The notes: a model not told the origin generated them from the sequence alone. DNA of 64,000 nt from Clostridia bacterium (GCA_017577715.1 PKRC01000005.1:62001-126000), one strand, 5' to 3'. Positions 8,188-17,294 are shown, counted from the first letter of the stretch. Numbers and translations are program-made.

Positions 8188-10245
8188 TTAATTGAACGTT
8201 ATCTCTTTGAGCTGTTCATTAAACTTATCCATGGTATATTCAATCAGGGCTTTATAAGCCGGGTTATCTCTTGCCTGCAAGACCTGTCTGACAGCTAGAT
8301 CAACCTGTTTCAATATACCTACATCCCTCACCAGGTTGGCAATTTTAAACTCGGGCAGACCGTGCTGCTTAACGCCGAGAAAATCGCCCGGCCCTCTGAG
8401 CTGCAGGTCTTTTTCGGCTATCTCAAAGCCATCGTTGGTTTTGGTCATGACCTTCATACGCTCATAAACCTCCCTGCTGCTGGCATCAGCAATAAGGATG
8501 CAGTACGACTGGTGGTCACCACGGCCAACCCTTCCTCTCAGCTGATGCAGCTGAGCCAAGCCAAATCTCTCGGCGTTCTCAATGACCATGACGGTTGCAT
8601 TGGGCACGTTTACCCCTACCTCTATCACCGTGGTGGAAATCAGCACATCGATCTGGCCGGCTGCAAAGGCCTCCATCACGCTCTCCTTTTCAGCAGGTTT
8701 CATGCGCCCGTGCAAAAGTCCCAACCTCAAATCCGCTAGCTCTCCGCGCCTCAAGGTCTCAAATAGCTCTATGGCTGACTGTGAATCTATAGCCTCCGAT
8801 TCTTCCACCAAAGGGCATACCATATATGCCTGGCGTCCCTCTGCCACCTGACGTTTGATGAATTCCAAAACCCGGCCCTTCATAGAGGGGGGGACATGAT
8901 AGGTCTTGACCGGCTTTCTGCCAGGCGGCAGCTCATCGATAACCGAGACGTCCAAGTCGCCATAAAACATGAGGGCAAGGGTCCTGGGAATGGGAGTAGC
9001 CGACATGACAAGCATATGGGGCGATTGGCCTTTCTGCTGCAGGGCAGCCCTTTGCCGCACCCCAAACCTATGCTGTTCGTCGGTTATAACCAGGCCTAAA
9101 TTTTTGAAGTTCACTCCATCCTCGATTATAGCATGGGTTCCGACCAGGATATCGATATCACCTCTGGCCAGCCTGAACCTCACGCTCTCCTTCTCGACAT
9201 TTTTCATCCCACCTACAAGGCATTCCACCTTTACCCCGGTACCATCAAAGAGCTTTTTGAGGGTTGCATAGTGTTGTTTGGCCAATATTTCCGTTGGTGC
9301 CATCATGGCTCCCTGGTACCCGCTGAGCACGGCGCAGTATAATGCCAGGGCTGCTACCACCGTCTTACCCGACCCTACATCTCCCTGTACCAGCCGGTTC
9401 ATAACCCTTCCGCTTTTCAAATCCCTCAATATCTCGCCCACCACTCTCTTCTGGGCATTGGTCAGAGGAAAGGGCAGATTTTGTACAAATTCTTCAAAAG
9501 AACTTTCATCCCACTTAAAGGTCAAGCCCCGGTTGTCGCTCTGATTTTTCTCCCGAATCAGCTGCAGCGCCAACTTCATAAAGAAAAATTCCTCGAATAC
9601 CAGCCTGCGCCTGGCATCCTGAAGCGCCTGAAGGGATTGGGGAAGATGGATATGGTGCATAGCATAATTCTTCTCGGCTAGCTTAAATCTCTCTCGCAGA
9701 TCAGCCGGAAACAGGTCTTTCAATGTTCCTTCCACCCTCTTTAGGACCTCCGCCACCAAATTGCGCATGTCCTTTTGGGTGATCCCTTCGGTGAGGGGAT
9801 AAATGGGCAATATTTTGCTACCATCGTGTTTTTCAGGAACATATTCCTCAACGATGGGATTTTGAAGCTGCACCATCCCGTACCTGTATTCTACCTTTCC
9901 ACGAACAAAATACTGCTTATCGGTGCTGTACATATTGCTTCGGTAAGGCTGATTAAACCATACGCACCACAGATAGCCGGTATCGTCTTTCGCGCGCCAT
10001 GTGGTTATGGTCAAGCCCTTTCTGGGATTTTGGGTATTTGCACTTCCCACAAAGTTCACCACAAAGGATGCATCCTCGCCGTGTACGGCGTTGGCCACTT
10101 TCTGTATGCCACGCCATACCTCGTAATCCCTGGGAAAATGCTGCAGCACGTCCTCCACAGTCTTTATGCCCAGCTTGTTTAGACGGGCTGCCTTTTTAGG
10201 CCCCACGCCTTTTATAAACTGCACATCCTGCTCCAATATGCTCAT
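8188..10245 (-). CDS. recG: ATP-dependent DNA helicase RecG
   Basis: Branch-migrating helicase that remodels stalled forks and Holliday junctions. The 685 aa match Bacillus RecG. An N-terminal wedge/OB domain opens with a helix-hairpin-helix segment FIKGVGPKKAARLNKLG. Helicase motifs follow: Walker A GDVGSGKT, DEQH (motif II), SATPIPRT (III) and QLRGRVGRG (VI). I start at the ATG giving MSILEQDVQFIKGVGP (10245); an upstream extension exists but reads as non-family residues. An intrinsic terminator plus a separate extended -10 promoter lies between it and fakA, so it is probably transcribed on its own. Confidence 0.96.
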   Translation of the reverse strand: MSILEQDVQFIKGVGPKKAARLNKLGIKTVEDVLQHFPRDYEVWRGIQKVANAVHGEDASFVVNFVGSANTQNPRKGLTITTWRAKDDTGYLWCVWFNQPYRSNMYSTDKQYFVRGKVEYRYGMVQLQNPIVEEYVPEKHDGSKILPIYPLTEGITQKDMRNLVAEVLKRVEGTLKDLFPADLRERFKLAEKNYAMHHIHLPQSLQALQDARRRLVFEEFFFMKLALQLIREKNQSDNRGLTFKWDESSFEEFVQNLPFPLTNAQKRVVGEILRDLKSGRVMNRLVQGDVGSGKTVVAALALYCAVLSGYQGAMMAPTEILAKQHYATLKKLFDGTGVKVECLVGGMKNVEKESVRFRLARGDIDILVGTHAIIEDGVNFKNLGLVITDEQHRFGVRQRAALQQKGQSPHMLVMSATPIPRTLALMFYGDLDVSVIDELPPGRKPVKTYHVPPSMKGRVLEFIKRQVAEGRQAYMVCPLVEESEAIDSQSAIELFETLRRGELADLRLGLLHGRMKPAEKESVMEAFAAGQIDVLISTTVIEVGVNVPNATVMVIENAERFGLAQLHQLRGRVGRGDHQSYCILIADASSREVYERMKVMTKTNDGFEIAEKDLQLRGPGDFLGVKQHGLPEFKIANLVRDVGILKQVDLAVRQVLQARDNPAYKALIEYTMDKFNEQLKEITFN

Positions 10246-10294
10246 AAGCCATCTGCACCCCATTACAGTTGAAACGTCAAGCATGCATAGAAAA

Positions 10295-10303
10295 ATTATA
10301 CCA
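10295..10303 (-). promoter_or_regulatory. Extended -10 promoter for recG
   Basis: Minus-strand TGGTATAAT immediately follows the T-run of the fakA terminator and lies about 50 bases before the recG start. No good -35 is present, as is common with TGn-extended -10 elements. Confidence 0.5.
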
Positions 10304-10339
10304 CAAAAAAACAAAAAGCCGGAAGGTACTCCCCCGGCT
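10302..10339 (-). terminator. Terminator after fakA
   Basis: Minus-strand AGCCGG / CCGGCT hairpin followed by TTTTTGTTTTTTT, about 26 bases past the fakA stop. Confidence 0.8.
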
Positions 10340-10365
10340 CGTCATTCGAAACGGCGCAAAAATGT

Positions 10366-12018
10366 TCACTCTACCGATATGATGTAATAATACAATGGTT
10401 GTCCTCCAAAATGGACTTCTACCTCAACATCTGGATAGCGGTTTGAGACAAAATCCGCTATAGCCTGCGCATCCTGTTCGCTTATCTGTTCCCCATAATA
10501 CAGCGTAACTATCTCGCTATTGTCATCCACCATGTTATCTATAAGGCCCTTTGCAACTTCGCTTATATCGCTGCCCACCACGCTTATCTTGCCATCAATC
10601 AAGCCTAAAATATCGCCCTTCTTTATGTCCATACCATCGAAACTGGAATCCCGTACTGCATAGGTCACCTGTCCGGTCTTCACCGAGCCTAATGCCGCCG
10701 TCATGCGCTGTACATTGGTCTCGGCATCGAGATCAGGGTTGAAAGCCAGCATGGCCGCTATTCCCTGAGGGATGGATTTACTGGGTATAACGTAAATCTT
10801 CTTTTGGCTCATCTGCTGTGCCTGGGATGCCGACAGGATTATATTGCTGTTGTTTGGCAGGATGAATATCTCCTTGGCTTTAACCTTCTCTATACCTTTT
10901 AACAGGTCATCTATGCTGGGGTTCATGGTTTGTCCGCCTTCAACCACAAAATCCACCGCTAAATCTTTGAATATGGATGCAATCCCCTGGCCCATGGCTA
11001 CCGCAATTACGCCAAATTGCTTCTCCACGACATCATCCGGCGGTTGTGGCCCTTCAACACCTATTTCATTCAAGTGCCTGTGCTGCTCTCTCATGTTATC
11101 TATTTTTATGCTGGATAGCTCCCCGTACCTCAAGCCCAGCTGTAACACCTTGCCGGGCATGTTGGTGTGCACGTGAACCTTGATCATGTCATTGTCGCGT
11201 ACCACCACCACACAATCTCCCAGCTTGTTCAATCTTTCCTTTAAATTCTCCTCGTCCCCTTCTTCCACATAAGGATATAGGTTCTTTACCAGGAATTCGG
11301 TGCAGTATCCATATTCAATATTTTCCTGGGGCTGTATTTCAAACTTGAGCTCTGTCGGACAACCCTCGCTAGCCATCATGGTGCTATCCAGCTCAAAAGT
11401 CCCTTTTAAAGCATGGCTGGCACCTATCATAATGTACAGAAGCCCCATGCCACCAGCATCCACGACGCCTGCCTGCTTCAATACCGGAAGCATCTCAGGG
11501 GTTTTATCCAATGCCTTCTTAGCCGCCTTTATGACCTGCTCATAAAATTCAATGAAATCCTTTTGCGTCCTGGCTATCTTCCTCGCTTCTTCGGCCGCAA
11601 CTCTAGCAACGGTCAGCATGGTACCCTCAACCGGCTTCATAACGGCCTTGTATGCGGTGTCCACTCCCGCTTGCATAGCCTCAGCATAATCGCTGGTGGT
11701 AATCTGGCTCAGGTTCTGCAATGCCCTGGCAAATCCTCTGAACAGCTGAGACAGTATGACCCCTGAATTCCCCCTCGCTCCCTTCAGCGCGCCGCTGGCC
11801 AGGGCGCTTGTCACCTGGGCCATGCTATCCGAACGGGCACTCTGTACCTCCTTTGCCGCTGCCAACATGGTAAGGGACATATTGGTACCGGTATCGCCAT
11901 CGGGAACCGGAAACACGTTAAGGGCGTTCACGGCTTGTTTATGCTTATCCAAAAACTGGGTGGCAGACAATATCATCTCTTTAAGTTTTGCTGCATCAAT
12001 GAATTCGCACTTCAACAC
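10366..12018 (-). CDS. fakA: Fatty acid kinase catalytic subunit FakA (YloV, DAK2 domain)
   Basis: Phosphorylates fatty acids bound to a FakB (DegV-family) partner so they can enter phospholipid synthesis. The N-terminal DAK2/DhaL-type kinase domain (about 1-200) shows NVFPVPDGDTGTNM at about 34-47, the Asp-rich Mg-ATP site, and GARGNSGVILSQ at about 99-110. A middle and C-terminal domain (about 300-550) follows. It starts at a GTG after AAGGAGGT and lies 27 bases downstream of the Asp23 gene, the usual yloU-yloV pair. A DegV protein that could serve as FakB is at 58.2 kb. The last gene of its operon, closed by a terminator. Confidence 0.93.
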   Translation of the reverse strand: MLKCEFIDAAKLKEMILSATQFLDKHKQAVNALNVFPVPDGDTGTNMSLTMLAAAKEVQSARSDSMAQVTSALASGALKGARGNSGVILSQLFRGFARALQNLSQITTSDYAEAMQAGVDTAYKAVMKPVEGTMLTVARVAAEEARKIARTQKDFIEFYEQVIKAAKKALDKTPEMLPVLKQAGVVDAGGMGLLYIMIGASHALKGTFELDSTMMASEGCPTELKFEIQPQENIEYGYCTEFLVKNLYPYVEEGDEENLKERLNKLGDCVVVVRDNDMIKVHVHTNMPGKVLQLGLRYGELSSIKIDNMREQHRHLNEIGVEGPQPPDDVVEKQFGVIAVAMGQGIASIFKDLAVDFVVEGGQTMNPSIDDLLKGIEKVKAKEIFILPNNSNIILSASQAQQMSQKKIYVIPSKSIPQGIAAMLAFNPDLDAETNVQRMTAALGSVKTGQVTYAVRDSSFDGMDIKKGDILGLIDGKISVVGSDISEVAKGLIDNMVDDNSEIVTLYYGEQISEQDAQAIADFVSNRYPDVEVEVHFGGQPLYYYIISVE

Positions 12019-12045
12019 CTTGTACCTCCTTCAGTCAGGGTAGCT

Positions 12046-12396
12046 TCATACTCTGATACCTTCCACGCTTATATCCACTCGTTTTACGGTCATACCGGTA
12101 AAGTTTTCTATATTATATTTTACTGTTTCCATGACGTTCTTGGCCACAGTAGCTATGGAAATCCCGTATTCCACAATAATATACAGATTTATGTAAACTT
12201 CATTCTCCTGCGTATTAACCTTAACACCCTTGGACAGATTTTCTAAACCCAGCAGTTCTACCAATCCATCCGTCGGCCGTTTAGCAGCCATTCCCACAAT
12301 GCCATAGCATTCCATAGCCGATATGCCCGCCAGCGTTGCCAGTACGTCGTCCGAGATGATGATCTCACCCAAAGAATTTCTCTTCCTAGCAGCCAT
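12046..12396 (-). CDS. Asp23/Gls24 family envelope stress protein (YloU)
   Basis: A 116-residue Asp23-domain protein. Such proteins in Firmicutes are abundant, envelope-associated and of unclear function. The typical order is seen: EIIISDDVLATLAGISAMEC near the N-terminus and conserved GVKVNTQENEVYINLYIIVEYG in the middle. The ATG follows GGGAGGCACAGTA. It is the first gene of the operon with fakA and has its own sigma-A promoter, divergent from rpmB. Confidence 0.9.
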   Translation of the reverse strand: MAARKRNSLGEIIISDDVLATLAGISAMECYGIVGMAAKRPTDGLVELLGLENLSKGVKVNTQENEVYINLYIIVEYGISIATVAKNVMETVKYNIENFTGMTVKRVDISVEGIRV

Positions 12397-12446
12397 TACT
12401 GTGCCTCCCTTCTCAAAATATCTTCACCGCCTAAAATTCTACTATC

Positions 12447-12475
12447 ATTCTATAATATGACGGCAAATCATGCAA
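12447..12475 (-). promoter_or_regulatory. Sigma-A promoter for the asp23-fakA operon
   Basis: Minus-strand TTGCAT (12475-12470), 17-base spacer, TAGAAT (12452-12447), about 50 bases upstream of the start codon. Confidence 0.65.
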
Positions 12476-12503
12476 TAACATTTATTTTTTGGCTTTTGCT
12501 TTC

Positions 12504-12532
12504 TTGCAAAACCACCGGTTTAATGGTAAAAT
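12504..12532 (+). promoter_or_regulatory. Sigma-A promoter for rpmB
   Basis: TTGCAA (12504-12509), 17-base spacer, TAAAAT (12527-12532) preceded by TGG, which also makes it an extended -10. Confidence 0.75.
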
Positions 12533-12584
12533 AATATTGTTTTTAAGCAACGGCAGCGGATGTAAAGGAGGAGGTGTAAGGTCC

Positions 12585-12776
12585 ATGTCGAGGTGCTGTG
12601 ATATATGCAAGAAGGGGCTGTTGTACGGAAAAGCAGTCAGCCATTCCAACCGTAAGACTAACCGCATATGGGTTCCAAACCTTCAAAAGGTGAGAGCCAT
12701 CGTCAATGGAAGGCCCAAGACCATCAAGGTTTGCACCACTTGCCTTAAATCGGGAAGAGTACAGAGAGCGCTTTAA
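12585..12776 (+). CDS. rpmB: Ribosomal protein bL28
   Basis: Large-subunit ribosomal protein, 63 aa. Two CxxC pairs (CDIC near the N-terminus and CTTC near the C-terminus) mark it as the zinc-binding form. The start is the ATG at 12585 after AGGAGGAGGTG; an open frame extends upstream but lacks family sequence. It is transcribed alone on the plus strand with a clear promoter and terminator, opposite to spoVM and the thiN block, as in Bacillus. Confidence 0.97.
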   Translation: MSRCCDICKKGLLYGKAVSHSNRKTNRIWVPNLQKVRAIVNGRPKTIKVCTTCLKSGRVQRAL

Positions 12777-12815
12777 TCAAGTTTCGGCGCTGTAGTATGT
12801 ATAAATGCTCATACT

Positions 12816-12846
12816 AAAAAAACGTGCGATTAAGCACGTTTTTTAA
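12816..12846. terminator. Bidirectional terminator between rpmB and spoVM
   Basis: AAAAAACGTGC / GCACGTTTTTT stem with a six-base loop. T-runs are present on both strands, so it can end rpmB on the plus strand and the thiN-spoVM transcript on the minus strand. Confidence 0.85.
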
Positions 12847-12867
12847 TTTTTTATCGACAGCAACCTT

Positions 12868-12948
12868 TCAAGCTGCCTTTATTTTCAGCAGCCTTCTTAT
12901 TAATACCCCCAGCAATTTGGGCAGCTTTACGACATATATCCTGGTCAT
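12868..12948 (-). CDS. spoVM: Stage V sporulation protein M (SpoVM)
   Basis: A 26-residue amphipathic helix peptide starting MTRIYVVKLPKLLG. In Bacillus, SpoVM recognises the curved forespore membrane and anchors the coat ATPase SpoIVA. The pattern IYVVKLPKLLG with the helix-breaking proline at position 10, followed by a basic amphipathic tail (IRRLLKIKAA), matches the family. It lies between the thiN block and rpmB, exactly where spoVM sits in Bacillus. I use the second of two in-frame ATGs because AGGTG is then well spaced; the first (12954) would give 28 residues. Too short for routine gene calling. Confidence 0.85.
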   Translation of the reverse strand: MTRIYVVKLPKLLGVLIRRLLKIKAA

Positions 12949-12958
12949 GCCCATCACC

Positions 12959-13141
12959 TCACTTCCTCAATAGAATGACGCCTATGGCTATCATCACACC
13001 TCCCAGCAGGAGTACCCACATCCATAACGGTACCCATATTATTATCAGTAGTACCCCCGCGACGATGAATAGCACGCCCAGAATAACCCTAACTGTGTTA
13101 TTTTTCTTTCTAGGAGAAAACCTCACGACCACCCCGCTCAC
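12959..13141 (-). CDS. Small two-helix membrane protein of unknown function
   Basis: A 60-residue protein. A basic N-terminus (RFSPRKKNN) is followed by two hydrophobic segments (about 18-36 and 40-57) joined by a short turn with tryptophans, and ends in RK. No known domain. It starts at a GTG after a purine-rich GGCGGGAAG. It lies 10 bases before spoVM and 80 bases after thiN on the same strand, a position where Bacillus has no gene. Co-transcription with spoVM hints at, but does not prove, a sporulation role. Confidence 0.65.
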   Translation of the reverse strand: MSGVVVRFSPRKKNNTVRVILGVLFIVAGVLLIIIWVPLWMWVLLLGGVMIAIGVILLRK

Positions 13142-13221
13142 TTCCCGCCTGCATAAGGATAGCTATTTGCCTCGATAGACATTATATGCTGCATGCGGCA
13201 GACGGGTGACCCGCTAAAAAA

Positions 13222-13860
13222 TCAATCCCTTGCTATCACCACCATTACCCACCCTGAACCTACATGTACCTCTGCCCGTGGCTTTATAAGTACATTGCTT
13301 ACCCCGTAAGGGAAATCCAAAGGCAAAATGCCATTTACTATGGGATATTTAAGCCCATCAGTGCTCAGGATGCGGACATCGCCGCCTAAGGGCAACAACG
13401 ACAGGGTCTGCCCTATTTCGCCTTCTATCTCTATCTTCCCGCTGGTGGAAACCATCACTACGTTATGGGCATCTAAAATTTGGGCTTTTATGCCCCGCCT
13501 GGCAAGCCTGTACAGCATCAGCATGTTGGCATAGGAATGGTCCCATCGGCTACCAAAAGCCCCCACCAAAAACACCTGGCTGGCCCCCATATCTATGGCA
13601 GTATCGACGGCTATCTGCATGTCGGTTTTGTCCTTGTCTACAGGATACCGCTTGATGGCAACCCCTGTCACACTATACTCCCGCAGCATCTCATCGGACA
13701 GCGAGTCGAAGTCCCCTACCAGCAGATCGGGAACGATTCCCAACTCCTGCGCATGCTTCAATCCTCCATCGGCACATATAACGTAATCCACCGGGGGCAG
13801 CATGGCCTTTACCCTTTGTATATCCCCTATCTCACCGTTAGCAATTATTAGCACCCTCAT
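13222..13860 (-). CDS. thiN: Thiamine pyrophosphokinase
   Basis: Transfers pyrophosphate from ATP to thiamine, giving the cofactor thiamine diphosphate. The 212-residue protein starts MRVLIIANGEIGD at the ATG at 13860, which overlaps the rpe stop (ATGA). Conserved segments are CADGG (about 31-35), VGDFDSLS (about 51-58) and DKTDMQIAVD (about 77-86), which carry the metal and ATP ligands. An in-frame extension upstream of the ATG is not family-like. It belongs to the ylo-type operon after rpe. Confidence 0.94.
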   Translation of the reverse strand: MRVLIIANGEIGDIQRVKAMLPPVDYVICADGGLKHAQELGIVPDLLVGDFDSLSDEMLREYSVTGVAIKRYPVDKDKTDMQIAVDTAIDMGASQVFLVGAFGSRWDHSYANMLMLYRLARRGIKAQILDAHNVVMVSTSGKIEIEGEIGQTLSLLPLGGDVRILSTDGLKYPIVNGILPLDFPYGVSNVLIKPRAEVHVGSGWVMVVIARD

Positions 13861-14516
13861 GACTTTGCCTCTTGTCTCATAGCCTCTATAATGCTCTTCA
13901 CATCCTGGGCGCCAAAAACCGCAGAGCCGGCTACTATAACCTCCGCTCCGGCCTTTACCACATCCCTTATGTTGTGCAAGCCAATACCACCATCCACCTG
14001 TATGCAAAAGTTAGCGCCGCAGGCATTCCTCATGTCAACCAGCTTCCTTATTTTATCCATCATGGCAGGGATAAACTTTTGACCGCCAAAGCCCGGATTT
14101 ACCGTCATCAGGAGCACCATGTCCACATCTTCCAATATGTATTCCAAAACGTTGAGCGGGGTAGACGGATTTAAGGCTACAGCGGCCTTTACGCCTAAGT
14201 CCTTTATATAATGTATGGCCCTGTGCAGATGGGGCAGCACCTCGGCATGCACAGTAATGCTATCGGCGCCTGCCTCCATGTAGGCATCCACGAAGTCCAT
14301 GGGGTTGTCCATCATAAGGTGCACGTCAAAAGGCAGCTCGGTGTAGGGGCGTATGGCCTTGACTACCAGAGGTCCTATGGTGATGTTGGGCACAAAATGG
14401 CCGTCCATGACGTCTATGTGTACCATGTCGGCACCCCCCTGGTCCAGCCTTCTTACCTCCTCACCCAGCCTGGAAAAATCTGCCGAAAGGATCGAGGGGG
14501 CTATCTTTATCACCAC
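13857..14516 (-). CDS. rpe: Ribulose-phosphate 3-epimerase
   Basis: Interconverts ribulose 5-phosphate and xylulose 5-phosphate in the pentose phosphate pathway. TIM barrel of 219 aa with the signature APSILSADF at residues 6-14, metal and catalytic residues in HIDVMDG and VDGGI, and MTVNPGFGGQ between them. It starts at a GTG inside the end of rsgA, so translation is probably coupled. It lies in the conserved order prkC-rsgA-rpe-thiN. Confidence 0.97.
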   Translation of the reverse strand: MVIKIAPSILSADFSRLGEEVRRLDQGGADMVHIDVMDGHFVPNITIGPLVVKAIRPYTELPFDVHLMMDNPMDFVDAYMEAGADSITVHAEVLPHLHRAIHYIKDLGVKAAVALNPSTPLNVLEYILEDVDMVLLMTVNPGFGGQKFIPAMMDKIRKLVDMRNACGANFCIQVDGGIGLHNIRDVVKAGAEVIVAGSAVFGAQDVKSIIEAMRQEAKS

Positions 14517-15385
14517 CGCTCCCTCCTCTTTTCGTTTATATCTTCTATGATCCGGATGTAGCGTTGATAGCGCTGCTTAGGGATCTCTCCCCTCTCTACG
14601 GCTTCCTTCACAGCACATTGGGGTTCCCTGTAATGCAGGCACTTAGGAAACCTGCATTCATCAGCATATGTAATGAACTCGTCATAATAGAGTTGAACTT
14701 GCTCTGGCTCCATGAGATCCACTTCCAACGCGCTGAAACCAGGGGTATCGACCAGCATCTTACCATCGGGCAGTACCAGGAGCTCTACGCTGCGGGTGGT
14801 ATGCTTTCCTCTTTTGATCTTTTCACTTATGTCCCCCACTTCCCTTGATACCTCAGGATAGAGCCGGTTAATGAGGGATGACTTGCCCACAGCTGACTGC
14901 CCGGCAAAGGTGGTGATACCGCTGTACATGTTCTGCTTGAGCTCTTCAATCCCGATACCTTCCTTGCAGGATACGCAAAAAATAGGACAGCCTGCAAGGC
15001 GATACTCCTCTTCAATGGCCTTTATCTCGGACTTGTCTTCTGCAAGGTCTACCTTGTTTATCACTATAAATGGCCTTACGGAATTCATCCGGGCTGCCAG
15101 TATAAGCTTATCCACCAGCAGCAAATCTGGTTCCGGATGCTTCACCGACACCACAATTCCGAGATTGTCAATATTTGCCACACATGGGCGCTTAAACTGG
15201 TTCTTTCGTGGCAATACCGATTCTATAGCGGCATCCTTTGTGTTGACCTCCACCACGTCCCCTACCAAAGGGGTAATGCCCTGTTTTCGAAACTTACCCC
15301 TGGGTACACACCGCAGGACATTGCCATTTAAATAGACATCATAGAATCCACCTACTCCCTTGACTATAATCCCCGTCTCCATCAA
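14510..15385 (-). CDS. rsgA: Ribosome small subunit-dependent GTPase
   Basis: Assists late 30S subunit maturation. A circularly permuted GTPase of 291 aa: N-terminal OB fold, then G4 (NKVD, about 110), G1 (GQSAVGKSS, about 169-177) and G3 (DTPGF). The C-terminal zinc site has Cys and His in CRFPKCLHYREPQC. The ATG overlaps the prkC stop by four bases, indicating coupling. The G1-G4 order seen here is diagnostic of RsgA. Confidence 0.97.
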   Translation of the reverse strand: MMETGIIVKGVGGFYDVYLNGNVLRCVPRGKFRKQGITPLVGDVVEVNTKDAAIESVLPRKNQFKRPCVANIDNLGIVVSVKHPEPDLLLVDKLILAARMNSVRPFIVINKVDLAEDKSEIKAIEEEYRLAGCPIFCVSCKEGIGIEELKQNMYSGITTFAGQSAVGKSSLINRLYPEVSREVGDISEKIKRGKHTTRSVELLVLPDGKMLVDTPGFSALEVDLMEPEQVQLYYDEFITYADECRFPKCLHYREPQCAVKEAVERGEIPKQRYQRYIRIIEDINEKRRERW

Positions 15386-17289
15386 TCCCCATCTTCCCTT
15401 TTGGTGAAATCAACTACTATCTCCCTAACCAGCTGATTATCTATATATATACTGTAGCGCACAACTCCCGAACCTTCAAGATTTATGGATATAACGCCTT
15501 CAGACAGGGCATGTTGAGCACTGTATACAACTTGGCCATCATCGACCCGCTTTACGGTAACATTTACGCTGGCATCGTCCTCTTGATCTCTACCGTACTG
15601 GCTGAGGTCAATTTCCAAAACTTTGGGATAAGAAGGCATGGGCCCCAAGCTCACCCATAGGTCGACTTCACGACCCCGTTCCACCACATCTCCCACCTGC
15701 GGGTTTTGCTTATATATAACCCCCTCAGGGTAATTCTGGTTATAGTTCTTGACCACCTTGCCTACCTTAAGCCCTATGCCCTCTATGAGCTCCCTGGCAA
15801 TTTCCTCTTTTAACCCAACGTATTCCTGCACCTCAACCAGCTTTATCTCCGGCTTCTTGCTTATAACCAGCACAATTTCGGTGTTTTCCACCACCTCGGT
15901 ATTGGGTTCTATGCTCTGCCTGATGACCGTCCCGGTAGGCATATCGCTCTCAACGTACTCTGGGGTTCCAACCTTAAGCCCGGCATTCTCCAGCGCTATC
16001 TCGGCATCGCGTTGCAAAAGGCCAACAACGTTGGGCACCCTTATCATCTTAGGCCCCAGGCTGACCACTACGTTTATGGTAGAGTTGGGTTTTACCTTTA
16101 TGCCTTCGGCCGGATCCTGATACAGGATGATACCCTCTTCCTGGCTGCTGTTTTTCCTCTCGATGACCTTCATCATTAAGTTGCGCTCCTGCAGCACCAT
16201 TTCAGCATCCTGCTCATCCATTCCCACCACTTTGGGCACTTCCACGTCTTCCATCACAAAATGATTTTGGTATATCTGGCTGCCTATATAGAAAAACAGC
16301 ATCAGGATAGCCAGCAAAGGAATGGCGATAAACAGCAGCCTCCACCTTATGGGGCGCTTTTCGCCCTCATCCTGGCTCTCCTGCTGTTCGTTTTCAACGT
16401 TAATGGGCTTGAAGACCTGCGTGGGCATATCGCTGTCGTCATCGCTTCGCGCCACAAAATTGCCGTTAGGCTCTTTAAGCACCCTTTGCAGGTCCTTTAT
16501 CATTTCACCGGCAGTCTGATAGCGCTTATTTTGATCCTTCTCTATCGCCTTCTCTATGACATCCTGAAGGCTTTTGGGAATATCGGGATTTAACTCTTCA
16601 GGGGGCTTTACCTTTTCCTGAATATGCTTGAGGGCTACCGAAACGGCGGTATCGCCCTCAAAGGGAACGGTACCCGTCACCATCTCATACAGCACTATGC
16701 CCAGAGAATAGAGGTCTGATTTCGCGTCAACATGCCCCCCACGGGCCTGCTCGGGCGAAAAATAGTGTACCGAGCCCATTACGTTGGCACCTGCCATGGT
16801 AACGGTAGCAGAGGTAACAGCCCGCGCTATGCCAAAATCAGTAACCTTCACAGTACCGTCTTCGCTAACCAGAATGTTTTGAGGCTTTATATCGCGGTGT
16901 ATGATGCCGTTTTTGTGGGCGTGTTTGAGAGCGGAGCATATCTGAATGGCAATGCGTACGGCCTCCTCCCAATCCAGTTTCCCCTTTTCGCGAATATACT
17001 CCTTGAGGGTTTTGCCTTTGACATATTCCATGACTATATAATATATGCCGTTCTCTTCTCCAACGTCATAGATGTTCACGATATTGGGATGGGAAAGGCT
17101 GGCCGCTGCCTGAGACTCCCTTTTAAAACGCGCCACAAATTCCTCATCTTCCACCAGTTCAGGCCTAAGTACCTTCACTGCTACGTGCCTTTTGAGTAGA
17201 TGGCACCTGGCTTTATAGACTATGGCCATGCCCCCGCTGCCGATCTTCTCTTCCAGCTCGTATCTTCCACCTAAAATCCGTCCCAGCAA
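15382..17289 (-). CDS. prkC: Membrane Ser/Thr protein kinase with PASTA domains
   Basis: A Hanks-type kinase that senses peptidoglycan fragments; in Bacillus it drives exit from dormancy and stationary-phase regulation. Cytoplasmic kinase domain (about 10-270) with GSGGMAIVY glycine loop, AVKVL lysine, IIHRDIKPQN catalytic loop and DFGIA. One membrane helix lies at about 320-345, followed outside by three PASTA repeats (about 350-555) and a C-terminal beta-rich tail. I choose the TTG at 17289, five bases after AGAGGTG, giving MLGRILGGRYELEEKIG like PrkC; a GTG at 17298 overlapping the prpC stop is possible. Directly downstream of its phosphatase. Confidence 0.95.
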   Translation of the reverse strand: MLGRILGGRYELEEKIGSGGMAIVYKARCHLLKRHVAVKVLRPELVEDEEFVARFKRESQAAASLSHPNIVNIYDVGEENGIYYIVMEYVKGKTLKEYIREKGKLDWEEAVRIAIQICSALKHAHKNGIIHRDIKPQNILVSEDGTVKVTDFGIARAVTSATVTMAGANVMGSVHYFSPEQARGGHVDAKSDLYSLGIVLYEMVTGTVPFEGDTAVSVALKHIQEKVKPPEELNPDIPKSLQDVIEKAIEKDQNKRYQTAGEMIKDLQRVLKEPNGNFVARSDDDSDMPTQVFKPINVENEQQESQDEGEKRPIRWRLLFIAIPLLAILMLFFYIGSQIYQNHFVMEDVEVPKVVGMDEQDAEMVLQERNLMMKVIERKNSSQEEGIILYQDPAEGIKVKPNSTINVVVSLGPKMIRVPNVVGLLQRDAEIALENAGLKVGTPEYVESDMPTGTVIRQSIEPNTEVVENTEIVLVISKKPEIKLVEVQEYVGLKEEIARELIEGIGLKVGKVVKNYNQNYPEGVIYKQNPQVGDVVERGREVDLWVSLGPMPSYPKVLEIDLSQYGRDQEDDASVNVTVKRVDDGQVVYSAQHALSEGVISINLEGSGVVRYSIYIDNQLVREIVVDFTKREDGD

Positions 17290-17294
17290 AGGCT

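Noticed and set aside
13872..14174. Plus-strand frames antisense to rpe and rsgA
   Set aside because: Low-complexity His/Tyr-rich translations, typical shadows of conserved minus-strand genes.
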